The notes under the pieces: model-generated | Seen by the model: only the letters and a program-made list of their open reading frames with translations | Told to the model about the DNA's origin: nothing | Database searches by the model: none | Shown here: positions 13,800 to 25,027 of the stretch, one piece after another | Layout of the letters: each line of letters begins with the position of its first letter | Position numbering within the stretch: the stretch's first letter is position 1 | Program-made: the position numbers and the translations under genes | Assembly: GCF_051014685.1 (NCBI RefSeq) | Contig: NW_027478402.1 | Span: 806,001 to 870,000 of the forward strand | Source of the DNA: Ptiloglossa arizonensis | Taxonomy: Eukaryota; Arthropoda; Insecta; Hymenoptera; Colletidae | Length of the DNA stretch: 64,000 nucleotides | Direction: 5' to 3'

Positions 13800-16700
13800 C
13801 ATTGTAATCGGGCGAGTTTCTACTTTCAGATGCAACAGGAACTTTTCGGATGCGTCAATCCGTTCGCGAGATATGGGAATTTGAAGTTAAGGAGTGGTTG
13901 AGAAACCATCAAAATTTTCGCAATTCTAATGCTAGAAAAGAATAACTGGAGTGGTCTAAGGGAAAAGTACACACACCATTGTAATCGGGCGAGTATCTAC
14001 TTTCAGATGCAACCGGAATTTTTCGAGTTCGTCAATCCGTTCGCGAGATATGGGGGATTGAAATTAAGGAATGGTTGATAAACATCAAAATTTTCGCAAT
14101 TCTGATACTCGAAACCAATAACTACAATGGCCTGGGGGAAAAGTACACACACCATTGTAATCGGGCGAGTTTCTAATTTGAGATGCAACCGGAATTTCTC
14201 GAGTTCGTCAATCCGTTCGCAAGATATGGGGGTTTGAAGTTAAGGAATGGTTGAGAAACCATCAAAATTTTCGCAATTCTGATATTCAAAACCAATAACT
14301 ACAATGGCCTAGGGGAAAAATACACATACCGTTGTAATCGGGGGAGTTTCTACTTTCAGATGCAACAGAAATTTTTCGGATTCGTCAATCCGTTCGCGAA
14401 ATATCGGACTTTGGAATTAAGAGATGGTTGAGAAACCATCAAAATTTTCGCAAGTCTGATACTCGAAACTAATAACTGGAGTGGCCTAGGGGAAAAGTTC
14501 ACACACCGTTGTAATCGGGCGAGTATCTACTTTCAGATGCAACCGGAATTTCTCGAGTTCGTCAATCCGTTCGCAAGATATGGGGGTTTGAAGTTAAGGA
14601 ATGGTTGGGAAACCATCAAAATTTTCGCAATTCTGATATTCGAAACCAATAACTACAATGGCCTGGGGGAAAAGTACACACACCATTGTAATCGGGCGAG
14701 TTTCTAATTTCAGATGCAACCGGAATTTCTCGAGTTCCTCAATCCGTTCGCGAGATGTGCGAGTTTGAAGTTAAGGAATGGTTGAGAAACGATCAAAATT
14801 TTCGCAATTCTAATGCTAGAAAAGAATAACTGGAGTGGTCTAGGGGATAAGTACACACACCATTGTAATCGGGCGAGTTTCTACTTTCAGATGCAACCGG
14901 AATTTCTCGAGTTCGTCAATCCGTTCGCGAGATATGGGGGATTGAAATTAAGGAATGGTTGATAACCATCAAAATTTTCGCAATTCTGATACTCGAAACC
15001 AATAACTACAATGGCCTAGGGGAAAAATACACACACCGTTGTAATCGGGGGAGTTTCTACTTTCAGATGCAACAGAAATTTTTCGGATTCGTCAATCCGT
15101 TCGCGAAATATCGGACTTTGGAATTAAGAGATGGTTGAGAAACCATCAAAATTTTCGCAAGTCTGATACTCAAAACTAATAACTGGAGTGGCCTAGGGGA
15201 AAAGTTCACACACCGTTGTAATCGGGCGAGTATCTACTTTCAGATGCAACCGGAATTTCTCGAGTTCGTCAATCCGTTCGCAAGATATGGGGGTTTGAAG
15301 TTAAGGAATGGTTGAGAAACCATCAAAATTTTCGCAATTCTGATATTCGAAACCAATAACTACAATGGCCTGGGGGAAAAGTACACACACCATTGTAATC
15401 GGGCGAGTTTCTAATTTCAGATGCAACCGGAATTTCTCGAGTTCCTCAATCCGTTCGCGAGATGTGCGAGTTTGAAGTTAAGGAGTGGTTGAGAAACCAT
15501 CAAAATTTTCGCAATTCTAATGCTAGAAAAGAATAACTGGAGTGGTCTAGGGGATAAGTACACACACCATTGTAATCGGGCGAGTTTCTACTTTCAGATG
15601 CAACAGGATTTTCTCGAGTTCGTCGATCCGTTCGCGTGATATGGGAGTTTGAAGTTAAGGAATGGTTGAGAAACCATCAAAATTTTCGCAAGTCTGATAG
15701 TCGAATCCAATAACTACTATGTCCTAGGGCAAAAATACACGTACCGTTGTAATCGGGCAGGTTTCTGCTTGTAGATGCAACAGGCATTTCTCGAGTTCGT
15801 CAATCCGTTCGAGAGATATGGGAGATTCGAGTTAAGGAATGGTTGAGAAACCATCAAAATTTCGGAAGTCTGATACTCGAAACCAATAACTACAATGGCC
15901 TAGGGGAAAAATACATATACCCTTGGAATCGGGAGAGTTTCTAGTTTCAGATGCAACAGAAATATTTCGCATTCGTCAATCCGTTCGCGAAGTATCGGAC
16001 TTTGGAATTAAGAGATGGTTGAGAAACCATCAAAATTTTCGCAATTCTGATGCTCGAAACAAATAACTACAGTGGCCTAGGTGAAAAATACACATACCGT
16101 TGTAATCGGGCGAGTTTCTGCTTTTAGAGGCGTCAGGAATTACTCGAGGTCGTCAATACGTTTGCTAGATATGGGAGTTTGAAGTTAAGGAATGGTTGAG
16201 AAACCATCAAAATTTTCGCAAGTCTGATACTCGAAACTAATAACTGGAGTGGCCTAGGGGAAAAGCACACACACCATTGTAAACGGGCGAGTTTCTGCTT
16301 TTAGAGGCGTCAGGAATTACTCGAGGTCGTCAATACGTTTGCTAGATATGGGAGTTTGAAGTTAAGGAATGGTTGAGAAACCATCAAAATTTTCGCAATT
16401 CTGATATTCGAAACCAATAACTACAATGGCCTAGGGGAAAAGTACACATACCGTTGTAATCGGGCAAGTATCTACTTTCAGATGCAACCGGAATTTCTCG
16501 AGTTCCTCAATCCGTTCGCGAGATATGGGGGTTTGAAGTTAGGGAATGGTTGAGAAACCATCAAAATTTTCGCAATTCTGATACTCCAAACCAATAACTA
16601 CAATGGCCTAGGGGAAAAATACACATATCGCTGTAATCGGGGGAGTCTCTACTTTCAGATGCAACAGAAATTTTTCGGATTAATCAATCCGTTCGTGAAA

Positions 16701-17300
16701 TATCGGACTTTGGAATTAAGAGATGGTTGAGAAACCATCAAAATTTTCGCAAGTCTGATACTCGAAACAAATAACTACAGTGGCCTAGGTGAAAAATACA
16801 CATACCGTTGTAATCGGGCGAGTTTCTGCTTTTAGAGGCGTCAGGAATTACTCGAGGTCGTCAATACGTTTGCTAGATATGGGAGTTTGAAGTTAAGGAA
16901 TGGTTGAGAAACCATCAAAATTTTCGCAAGTCTGATACTCGAAACTAATAACTGGAGTGGCCTAGGGGAAAAGTTCACACACCGTTGTAATCGGGCGAGT
17001 ATCTACTTTCAGATGCAACCGGAATTTCTCGAGTTCGTCAATCCGTTCGCAAGATATGGGGGTTTGAAGTTAAGGAATGTTTGAGAAACCATCAAAATTT
17101 TCGCAATTCTGATATTCGAAACCAATAACTACAATGGCCTAGGGGAAAAGTACACATACCGTTGTAATCGGGCAAGTATCTACTTTCAGATGCAACCGGA
17201 ATTTCTCGAGTTCCTCAATCCGTTCGCGAGATATGGGGGTTTGAAGTTAAGGAATGGTTGAGAAACCATCAAAATTTCCGCAATTCTGATACTCGAAAAC
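13800..17300 (+). repeat. Divergent satellite subfamily near the island
   Basis: Monomers here carry variants that are rare in the first 13 kb: gcaacagaaatttttcggat, cgcgaaatatcggactttgg and gaattaagagatggttg, plus a form with agaggcgtcaggaattactc. The monomer around 14340-14510 recurs at 15045-15220. The counterpart variants (ctccgatatttcgcgaacgg, catctcttaactccaaact) reappear in opposite polarity at 30370-34300, just beyond the central island. The subfamily therefore sits on both sides of it. Confidence 0.65.
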
Positions 17301-20300
17301 AATAACTACAATGGCCTTGGGGAAGAATACACATACCGTTGTAATCGGGCGAGTTTCTACTTTCAGATGCAACCGGAATTTCTCGAGTTCGTCAATCCGC
17401 TCGCGAGATATGGGAGTTTGAAGTTAAGGAATGGTTGAGAAACCATCAAAATTTTTGCGAGTCTGATACTCGCAACCAATAACTACAATGACCTAGGGGA
17501 AAAATACTTGTACCATTGTAATCGGGAGAGTTTCTACTTGCAGACGCAACAGGAATTTCTCGATTTCCCCAGTCCGTTCGAGAAATATGGGAATTTGAAG
17601 TTAAGGAATGGTTGAGAAACCATAAAAATTTGCGGAATCTGATACTCGAAACCAATAACTACTATGGTCTAGGGCAAAAATTCACATACAGTTGTAATCG
17701 GGCGAGTTTCTGCTTTCAGATTCAACAGGAATTACTCGAGTTCGTCAATCCGTTCGCGAGATATGGGAGTTTGAAGTTAAGGAATGGTTGAGAAACCATC
17801 AAAATTTTTGCGAGTCTGATACTCGAAAACAATAACTACAATGGCCTAGGGGAAAACTTCACATACCGTTGCAATCGGGCGAGTTTCTACTTTCAAATGC
17901 AACCGGAATTTCTCGAGTTCGTCAATCCGCTCGCGAGATATGGGAGTTTGAATTTAAGGAATGGTTGAGGAACCATCAAAATTTTTGCAAGTCTGATACT
18001 CGAAACCAATAACTACAATGGCCTTGGGGAAAAATACACATACCGTTGTAATCGGGCGAGTTTCTACTTTCTGGCGCAACAGGAATTTTTCGGATTCATC
18101 AATCCGTTCGCGAGATATGCGAAGTTGATGTTAAGGAATGGTTGAGAAGCCATCAAAATTTTCGCAAGTCTGATACTCGAAACCAATAACTGGAATGGCC
18201 TAGGGGAAAAGTACACTCACCATTGTAATTGGGAGAGTTTCTGCTTTCAGATGCAACAGGAATTTCTCGAGTTCGTAAATCCGTTCGCGAGATATGGGAG
18301 TTTCAAATTAAGGAATGGTTGAGAAACCATCAAAATTTTCGGAATCTGATACTCGAAACCAATAACTACAATGGCCTAGGGGAAAAATACTCGTACCATT
18401 GTAATCGGGAGAGTTTCTGCTTGCAGACGCAACAGGAATATCTCGATTTTCTCAGTCCGTTCGAGAAATGTGGGAATTTGAAGTTAAGGAATGGTTGAGA
18501 AACCATAAAAATTTGCGGAATCTGTAACTCGAACCCAATAACTACAATTGCCTTGGGGAAAAATGCACATACCGTTGTAATCGGGCGAGTTTCTACTTTC
18601 AGGCGCAACAGGAATTTTTCGGATTCATCAATCCGTTCGCGAGATATGCGAGGTTGAAGTTAAGGAATGGTTGAGTAACCATCAAAATTTTCGCAAGTCT
18701 GATACTCGAAACCAATAACTACTATGGTCTAGGGCAAAAATACACATACCGTTGTAATCGGGCGAGTTTCTGCTTTCAGTTGCAACAGGAATTTCTTCAG
18801 TTCGTCAATCCGTTCGCGAGATATGCGAGTTTCAAATTAAGGAATGGTTGAGAAACCATCAAAATTTTCGGAATCTGATACTCGAAACCAATAACTACAA
18901 TGGCCTAGGGGAAAAATTCACATACCGTTGCAATCGGGCGAGTTTCTACTTTCCGATGCAACCAGAATTTCTCGAGTTCGTCAATCCGCTCGCGAGATAT
19001 GGGAGTTTGAATTTAAGGAATGGTTGAGAAACCTTCAAAATTTTTGCGAGTCTGATACTCGAAACGAATAACTACAATGGCCTAGGGGCAAAATACACGT
19101 ACCGTTGTCATCGGGAGAGTTTCTACTTGCAGACACAACAGGAATTTCTCGATTTCCCCAGTCCGTTCGAGAAATATGGGAATTTGAAGTTAAGGAATGG
19201 TTGAGAAACCATAAAAATTTGCGGAATCTGATACTCGAAACCAATAACTACTATGGTCTAGGGCAAAAATTCACATACAGTTGTAATCGGGCGAGTTTCT
19301 GCTTTCAGATTCAACAGGAATTACTCGAGTTCGTCAATCCGTTCGCGAGATATGGGAGTTTGAAGTTAAGGAATGGTTGAGAAACCATCAAAATTTTCGC
19401 AAGTCTGATGCTAGAAACGAATGACTGGCATGGCCTAGGGGAAAAGTACACATACCATTGTAATCGGGCGAGTTTCTGCTGTCAGATGCAACAGGAATTT
19501 TCCGAGTTCGTCAATCCGTTCGCGAGATATGGGAGTTTGAAGTTAAGGAATGGTTGAGAAACCATCAAAATTTTCGCAAGTCTGATACTCGAAACAAATA
19601 ACTACAGTGGCCTAGGTGAAAAATACACATACCGTTGTAGTCGGGCGAGTTTCTGCTTTTAGATGCGTCAGGAATTACTCGAGGTCGTCAATCGGTTTGC
19701 TGGATATGGGAGTTTGAAGTTAAGGAATGGTTGAGAAACCATCAAAATTTTCGCAAGTCTGATACTCGAAACCAATAACTACAATGGCCTAGGGGAAAAA
19801 TACACATACCGTTGTAATCGGGCGAGTTTTTGCTTTTAGATGGGTCAGGAATTACTCGAGGTCGTCAATCGGTTTGCTGGATATGGGAGTTTGAAGTTAA
19901 GGAATGGTTGAGAAACCATCAAAATTTTCGCAAGTCTGATACTCGAAACTAATAACTACAACGGCCTAGGGGAAAAGCTCACACACCATTGTAATCGGGC
20001 AAGTTTCTACTTTCAGATGCAACAGGAATTTCTCGAGTCCGTCAATCCGTTCGCGAGATATGCGAGTTTGAAATTAAGGAATGGTTGAGAAACCATCAAA
20101 ATTTTCGCAAGTTTGATACTCGAAACCAATAACTACAATGGCCTAGGGGAAAGATACACGTACCATTGTAATCGGGAGAGTTCCTACTTTCAGACGCAAC
20201 AGGAATTTCTCGATTTCCTCAGTCCGTTCGAGAAATATGGGAATTTGAAGTTAAGGAATGGTTGTGAAACCATAAAAATTTGCGGAATCTGATACTCGAA

Positions 20301-20314
20301 AACAATAACTATAA

Positions 20315-20906
20315 TATTTACTATATATAATAATTTACACAGAATCGGAAATAAATCTAATTGTTTATTTACAGTAATTTTTTTTTTCACTTATCTTAAA
20401 AATTGGGGTGTACTATTTAAATGTTCGATTCATTTCTTTAATTTATTCGTTAAATTGAATTAATCTATTCTTTATAATAACTTTAATCAAATTAATCCCT
20501 ATAATTATTATAGAACTCAAATAAAATTTAATAATGAAATTTATTTTATTTGCCTAATTAATGTAATTATTGCCCCTATCATTTGCTTAAACAAAAAAAT
20601 CAATCATAATAATTATAGGATATTCATCTGTTATACAAACATCTATTATAGTTATTTTATTAATAATTAACAAAAATACATTTTTAACATATTTCATTTT
20701 ATATTCAATAATTTATTTAATTTTAATTTTTATATTTAAAATAATAAAGATTAACTCTTCTTCCTTATTTAATATATAAACCTCTAATAAAAGAAAAATT
20801 ATTTTATACTGAATAATTATTATGTACACAAATTTCCCACCCATAGCACTCTTTATACTGAAATAAATCGCCTTAGAAACATTAATAAATTCAAGAATAA
20901 AATTTA
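20315..20906 (+). pseudogene. ND2: Mitochondrial ND2 fragment, copy a (numt)
   Basis: This is a partial copy of mitochondrial NADH dehydrogenase subunit 2, a membrane subunit of respiratory complex I, dead in this nuclear context. Read with the invertebrate mitochondrial code it gives the conserved GYSSVMQTS segment and, near the break, FPPMALFML. The 5' side starts abruptly at the satellite junction and the 3' side stops after aaaattta at 20906, where sequence X begins. Lesions are a 10-T run at 20378-20387 where the minus-strand copy at 29226-30034 has nine (frameshift), an in-frame TAA at 20777-20779, and a Trp codon TGA changed to TAA at 20864-20866. The 10-T run and the last stop are shared with copy b, so copies a and b are duplicates of each other. 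The site aact at 20753-20756 is the uninterrupted version of the retrozyme target in copy b. Confidence 0.88.
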
Positions 20907-21608
20907 CCGTGGAAGGTTTAATTTTACATTTATTCGAAAGATGAATCATACAAAAGTTTGTACAAAAGTATTTATTTATTTTATCGCACGGTAGGGAATA
21001 TCATACAAATGGAAATACTTATCTCTAATGTCGGTAAATTGTACTTGTCGCGCCATCTATTTGTGGAAATTAGAACAATTCCTCGACAAACTTGAGCGTT
21101 TCTCCGCCAGGTGTTTTCACCCCTTAAGTGTAGTTTAACCCTTTCTCCAATAGATGACAACCCATGTAATTACCACGTTACAGGGATTTGTAATTGCGGG
21201 TTCAGAATATATTTGCATACATACAAACCATAATCCGATATGTAGAGAAATATTCATTTATTTTATCCCACGGCTTCTTCGATCGTATTCGTTCGATCTA
21301 ACCAAATATTTCAAGAAATTGATGGCTTTTTATACCGAAACATTGTCAAAAATTGTTTAATCTACGGTCCAACGACGGTTGTTAATAATTATGATAAATA
21401 AATGTCAAGATATTGCGAAGTCTGCGAAGGCGAACGGTTTCATTGAATGTTTGTTCATTTCAGCGATTGTTATTAACATTTACGCATGTTCCCTATATTG
21501 ACCGAAAAATGTGCATCTTATTCATGCATTAAAAATGATTGATTCTCCTCTAGCAATTGAGTTTGATCGAACTTCAAAGTAAAGAGATGTTTCCTAAAGT
21601 TTTAAAAC
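20907..21608 (+). repeat. Unidentified nuclear duplicate X, copy 1
   Basis: This ~700-bp sequence is neither mitochondrial nor satellite. It begins ccgtggaaggtttaatttta right after the ND2 break and is repeated in the same orientation at 26011-26720 with scattered differences. Copy 1 has ggctttttataccgaaac where copy 2 has a longer version around ggctttatagcc. Recognisable segments include cttgtcgcgccatctatttg and gcgtttctccgccaggtg. A phrase close to atttattttatcgcacgg occurs twice within each copy. Base composition is more balanced than in the mitochondrial pieces. A 68-codon open frame at 21154-21360 is not convincingly conserved in copy 2. I do not recognise the family; it may be a fragment of a transposon or of unique nuclear DNA duplicated with ND2. 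Confidence 0.75.
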
Positions 21609-21686
21609 ATGGAAAGTAATAATTGTCTATGAGATATATCAATTTAACATTTGATTAATACATGAAGAATCGAAATTTTTGGTAAA
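21609..21686. other. Short unique spacer
   Basis: About 78 bp of AT-rich sequence lie between the end of homology in X copy 1 (aaagttttaaaa) and the start of the inverted ND2 5' fragment. X copy 2 is instead followed directly by mitochondrial tRNA-Lys. I see no feature in it. Confidence 0.5.
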
Positions 21687-21903
21687 ATAAGTGACTAAAA
21701 AATAATTAATATAAATAAATAATTAGGTTTATTTCCGATTCTGTGTAAATTATTATGTACAGTAAATAGTATAAATAATATTCTTCTGGAGGCAAAAGAG
21801 ATTAAAAATATATTAAATATGTATTTGGAGTATTAGTATACAATTTAACTATAGCTCAAATGATTTATAATAGAAATTATAACTATTATAATCATTTAAT
21901 CGA
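21687..21903 (-). pseudogene. ND2: Mitochondrial ND2 5' fragment, inverted (left palindrome arm)
   Basis: This is the 5' portion of ND2 in minus orientation. It carries the reverse complement of the segment also present at 24263-24480, with the landmarks gtttatttccgattctgtg, ttcttctggaggc and atcatttaatcgaaac. Relative to copy c at 29860-30034 it extends about 20 bp further toward the ND2 start before joining the GAAACGGA repeats. Point changes such as ggaggcaaaag for ggaggctaaag show independent decay. It forms the outer stem of the large palindrome. It is too short to encode anything. Confidence 0.85.
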
Positions 21904-23322
21904 AACAGAGAAACCGAGAAAACGGAGAAACGGAGAAACGGAGAAACGGAGAAACGAAGAAAGAAACGGAGAAACGAAGAAAGAAACGAAGAAACGAAGA
22001 AAGAAACGGCGAAACGAAGAAATAAATGGAAAAACGAAGAAATAAACGGAGAAACGAAGAAAGGAGCGGAGAAACGAACAAAGAAACGGAGAAACGAGCA
22101 AAGAAACGGAGAAACGGAGAAATAAATGGAGAAACGAAGAAACAAACAGAGAAACGAACAAAGAAACGGACAAACGAAGGAAGAAACGGAGAAACGGAGA
22201 AAGAAACGGAGAAACGAACGAAGAAACGTAGAAACGAACAAAGAAACGGAGAAACGAAGAAAGAAACATAGAAACGGAGAAATAAATGGAGAAACGAAGA
22301 AATAAACCGAGAAACGAAGACAGGAACGGAGAAACGAAGAAAGAAACGGCGAAACGATGAAAGAAACGGAGAAACGAAGAAAGAAACGAAGAAACGAAGA
22401 AAGAAACGGAGAAACGAAGAAAGAAACGGAGAATCGGAGAAATAAATGGAGGAACGAAGAAATAAACCGAGAAACGGAGAAAGAAACGGAGAAACGAACA
22501 AAGAAACGGAGAAACAAACAAAGAAACGGAGTAACGAACAAAGAAACGGAGAAACGAAGAAAGAAACGAAGATACGAACAAAGAAACGGAGAAACGGAGC
22601 AATAAATGGCGAAACGAACAAATAAACCGAGAAACGAAGAAAGGAAAGGAGAAACGAAGAAAGAAACGGAGAAACGAACAAAGAAACGGAGACACGAAGA
22701 AAGAAACGGAGAAAGGGAGAAATAAATGGAGAAACGAAGAAATAAACGGAGAATCGAAGAATGAAACGGAGAAACGAAGAAAGAATCGGAGTAACGAAGA
22801 AAGAAACGGAGAAACGAACATAGAAACGGAGAATCGAAGAAAGAAACGGAGAAACGTACAAAGAAACGGAGAAACGAACAAAGAAACGGAGAAACGGAGA
22901 AATAAATGGAGAAACGAAGAAATAAAAGGAGAAACGAACAAAGAAACGAAGAAACGAACAAAGAAACGAAGACACGGAGAAATAAATGGAGAAACGAACA
23001 AGGAATCGGAGAATTGAAGAAAGAAACGGAGGAACGAAGAAAGAAACGGAGAAACGATGAAGGAAACGGAGAAACAAAGAAAGAAACGAAGAAACGAAGA
23101 AAGAAACGGAGAAACGAAGAAACGGAGAAACGGAGAAACCGAGAAACGGAGAAACGGAGAAACCGAGAAACCGAGAAACGGAGAAACGGAGAAACGGAGA
23201 AACGGAGAAACGGAGAATCGGAGAAACCGAGAAACGGGCAAACCGAGAAACGGAGAAACGGAGAAACAGAGAAACCAACAAACGGAGAAACGGAGAAACC
23301 GAGAAACGGAGAAACGGAAAAA
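21904..23322 (+). repeat. GAAACGGA-type repeat array, purine-rich arm
   Basis: This low-complexity tandem array has nested periods. The edges (21904-21960 and 23115-23320) are runs of an 8-bp unit, gaaacgga. The interior is a 20-bp unit, gaaacgaagaaagaaacgga. A marker, aataaatgga, recurs at 22121, 22281, 22441 and 22601, giving a 160-bp third level. The plus strand is almost all A and G, with one C per unit. Long frames occur on both strands because stop codons are rare in the repeat; they are repeat artefacts, not genes. The array reverses into its complement at about 23322. Confidence 0.95.
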
Positions 23323-24262
23323 CCTTTCTCCGTTTCTTTGTTCGTTTCTCCGTTTCTTTGTTCGCTTCTCCGTTTATTTCTTCGTTTCTCCATTTATTTC
23401 TCCGTTTCTCCGTTTCTTTCTTCGTTTCTCCGTTTCTTTCTTCGTTTCTCCGTTTCTTTCTTCGTTTCTCCGTTTCTTTCTTCGTTTCTCCGTTTCTTTC
23501 TTCGTTTCTCCGTTTCTTTCATCGTTTCTTCGTTTCTCCGTTTCTTTCTTCGTTTCTCCGTTTATATCTTCGTTTCTCCATTTATTTCTCCGTCTCTTTC
23601 TTCGTTTCTTCGTTTCTATCTTCGTTTCTCCGTTTCTCCGATTCTTTCTTCGTTTCTCCGTTTCATTCGTCGTTTCTGCATTTCTTTGTTCGTTTCTCTG
23701 TTTCTTTCTTCTTTTCTCCGTTTCTTTCTCCGTTTCTCGGTTTATTTCTTCGTTTCTCCGTTTCTTTCTTCGTTTCTTCGTTTCTATCTTCATTTCTCCG
23801 TTTCTTTCTTCGTTTCTCCGTTTCTTTGTCCGTTTCTCCGTTTCTTTGTTCGTTTCTCCGTTTCTTTGTTCGTTTCTCCGTTTCTTTGTTCGTTCCTCCG
23901 TTTCTTTCATCGTTTCTTCGTTTCTCCGTTTCTTTCTTCGTTTCTCCGTTTATATCTTCGTTTTTCCATTTATTTCTCCGTTTCTTTCTTCGTTTCTCCG
24001 TTTCATTCTTCGTTTCTTCATTTCTTTCTTCGTTTCTCCGTTTCTTTGTTCGTTTCTCCGTTTCTTTCTTTGATTCTCCGTTTATATCTTCGTTTTTCCA
24101 TTTATTTCTCCGTTTCTTTCTTCGTTTCTCCGTTTCATTCTTCGTTTCTCCGTTTCTTTCTTCGTTTCTTCGTTTCTTTCTTCATTTCTCCGTTTCTTTC
24201 TTCGTTTCTTCGTTTCTTCCTTCGTTTCATCGTTTCTCCGTTTCTCCGTTTGTCCGTTTCGA
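23323..24262 (-). repeat. GAAACGGA-type repeat array, inverted pyrimidine-rich arm
   Basis: This is the inverted continuation of the array before it, made of tttctccg and cgtttctttcttcgtttctc units with the same 20-bp period and the same variants (tccatttatttctccg is the complement of the aataaatgga marker). It ends at cgtttcgattaaatgat, the mirror of atcatttaatcgaaac at the left end. It is about 480 bp shorter than the purine arm, so the palindrome is asymmetric; local loss or gain of 20- and 160-bp units would explain that. Confidence 0.95.
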
Positions 24263-24837
24263 TTAAATGATTATAATATTTATAATTTCTTTTATAAATC
24301 ATTTGATCTATAGTTAAATTAGACACTAATACTCTAAATACATATTTAATATATTTTTTAATCTCTTTAGCCTCCAGAAGAATTTTATTTATACTATTTA
24401 CTATATATAATAATTTACACAGAATCGGAAATAAATCTAATTGTTTATTTATAATAATTTTTTTTTTCACTTATCTTAAAAATTGGGATGTACTCTTTAA
24501 ATGTTCGATTCATTTCTTTAATTTATTCGTTAAATTGAATTAATCTATTCTTTATAATAACTTTAATCAAATTAATCCCTATAATTATTATAGAACTCAT
24601 ATTAAAATTTAATAATGAAATTTATTTTATTTGCCTAATTAATGTAATTATTGCCCCTATCATTTGCTTAAACAAAAAAATCAATCATAATAATTATAGG
24701 ATATTCATCTGTTATACAAACATCTATTATAGTTATTTTATTAATAATTAACAAAAATACATTTTTAACATATTTCATTTTATATTCAATAATTTATTTA
24801 ATTTTAATTTTTATATTTAAAATAATAAAGATTAACT
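24263..24837 (+). pseudogene. ND2: Mitochondrial ND2, copy b, 5' part
   Basis: This ND2 copy runs from near the 5' end of the gene to the retrozyme insertion at 24838 and resumes at 25857. It reads in the same mitochondrial-code frame as the other copies. It shares with copy a the 10-T run (24458-24467), the agaatcgg variant and ttgtttattt. It shares with copy c gggatgtactctttaaatg where copy a has ggggtgtactatttaaatg. The upstream edge abuts the inverted GA repeat. It is broken by the frameshift, the mobile element and a downstream stop, so it is not expressed as ND2. Confidence 0.87.
24834..24837 (+). repeat. Target site duplication of the retrozyme, 5' copy
   Basis: The tetranucleotide aact directly precedes the element start TGTGGCGG and recurs at 25857-25860 directly before cttcttcc. 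The uninterrupted ND2 copy a has a single aact in gattaactcttcttcc (20753-20756). A 5-bp duplication with one mismatch (taact/aaact) is possible if the element ends one base earlier. Confidence 0.75.
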
Positions 24838-24922
24838 TGTGGCGGCACTACCCACGCTTGCCACCAGAGGGAAACTCCACCACCAACCGTTTCCCGCAAG
24901 TTCCCGTACCTGCTCCGATCGC

Positions 24923-24930
24923 TATATATA
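24923..24930 (+). promoter_or_regulatory. TATA box in the 5' LTR
   Basis: The sequence tatatata lies in a GC-rich context (gatcgctatatatacgacc), 41 nt before the predicted hammerhead cleavage site. A start about 30 nt downstream would fall near 24953, just before the ribozyme, placing the whole ribozyme near the 5' end of the transcript. The same box is at 25686-25693 in the 3' LTR. The start site itself is inference. Confidence 0.6.
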
Positions 24931-24958
24931 CGACCTCTTACCGATCTTCCAATGTCCC

Positions 24959-25027
24959 GGCGTATAAGGCAGGGCCTGCTAGGATGCCTTACTGACGAGT
25001 CCACTAGCAGGCCCGGGATGAAACGCT
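24959..25027 (+). ncRNA. Type III hammerhead ribozyme in the 5' LTR
   Basis: The motif parts in order are: stem III 5' strand GCGU (24960-24963); cleavage base A (24964, triplet GUA); stem I TAAGGCA (24965-24971) paired perfectly with TGCCTTA (24985-24991); core CTGACGA (24992-24998); stem II GTCC (24999-25002) with GGAT (25016-25019); core GAAA (25020-25023); stem III 3' strand ACGC (25023-25026). Position 24959 can add a G-U pair with 25027. Loop I (24972-24982) and loop II (25004-25014) are perfectly complementary over 11 nt, a potential kissing interaction. The first stem II pair is G-U rather than the usual G-C, and stem III is only 4-5 bp, so monomer activity may be modest. All conserved core nucleotides are present. 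Confidence 0.9.

Larger units (their letters stand above)
1..20314 (+). repeat. 177-bp satellite array, left block (plus polarity)
   Basis: This is an uninterrupted head-to-tail tandem array. The landmark ttgtaatcggg recurs at 355, 532, 709 and 886, giving a 177-bp period, so the block holds about 115 monomers. Each monomer contains, in order, gttgtaatcgggcgag, cagatgcaacaggaattt, atccgttcgcgagatatggg, ggaatggttgagaaacca, aattttcgcaagtctgatac and a variable end. Two end types dominate: one with aactacaatggc and aaaaatacacatacc, one with aactggaatggc and aaagtacacacacc. The length is close to a nucleosome repeat, as is common for pericentromeric or centromeric satellites; that role is inference. 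Because 177 is 59 codons, spurious reading frames run through adjacent monomers on both strands. I see no gene in the block. Confidence 0.97.
21687..24480. repeat. Large palindrome (ND2 5' fragments flanking GA/CT arrays)
   Basis: The whole stretch is an inverted repeat. The outer arms are the ND2 5' fragment in minus orientation (21687-21903) and plus orientation (24263-24480). The inner arms are the GA-rich and CT-rich arrays. The centre at 23315-23330 has almost no spacer (cggaaaaacctttctccg). It could fold into a very long hairpin or cruciform, and a transcript across it would be double-stranded. Because both the mitochondrial flank and the simple repeats are mirrored, it most likely arose by one inverted duplication of a unit that already contained both. 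Confidence 0.88.

Noticed and set aside
1..20314. CRISPR array
   Set aside because: The period is fully repetitive with no unique spacers, and the flanking mitochondrial DNA is eukaryotic.
21154..21360. A 68-codon open frame in X copy 1
   Set aside because: Substitutions and an indel in X copy 2 do not preserve it, and no known domain is visible.
21904..24262. Telomeric repeats or a pure polypurine triplex-forming tract
   Set aside because: No TTAGG or similar telomere unit is present, and each 8-20-bp unit contains cytosines that break a pure purine strand. The symmetry is inverted, not mirror.
21849..24270. Very long open frames (up to 514 codons) on both strands of the GA/CT repeat, encoding SVSPFLRF-like or ETEKRRN-like peptides
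   Set aside because: The repeat simply lacks stop codons in several frames at once and on both strands. There is no non-repetitive domain, and each frame exists only because of the 20-bp unit.
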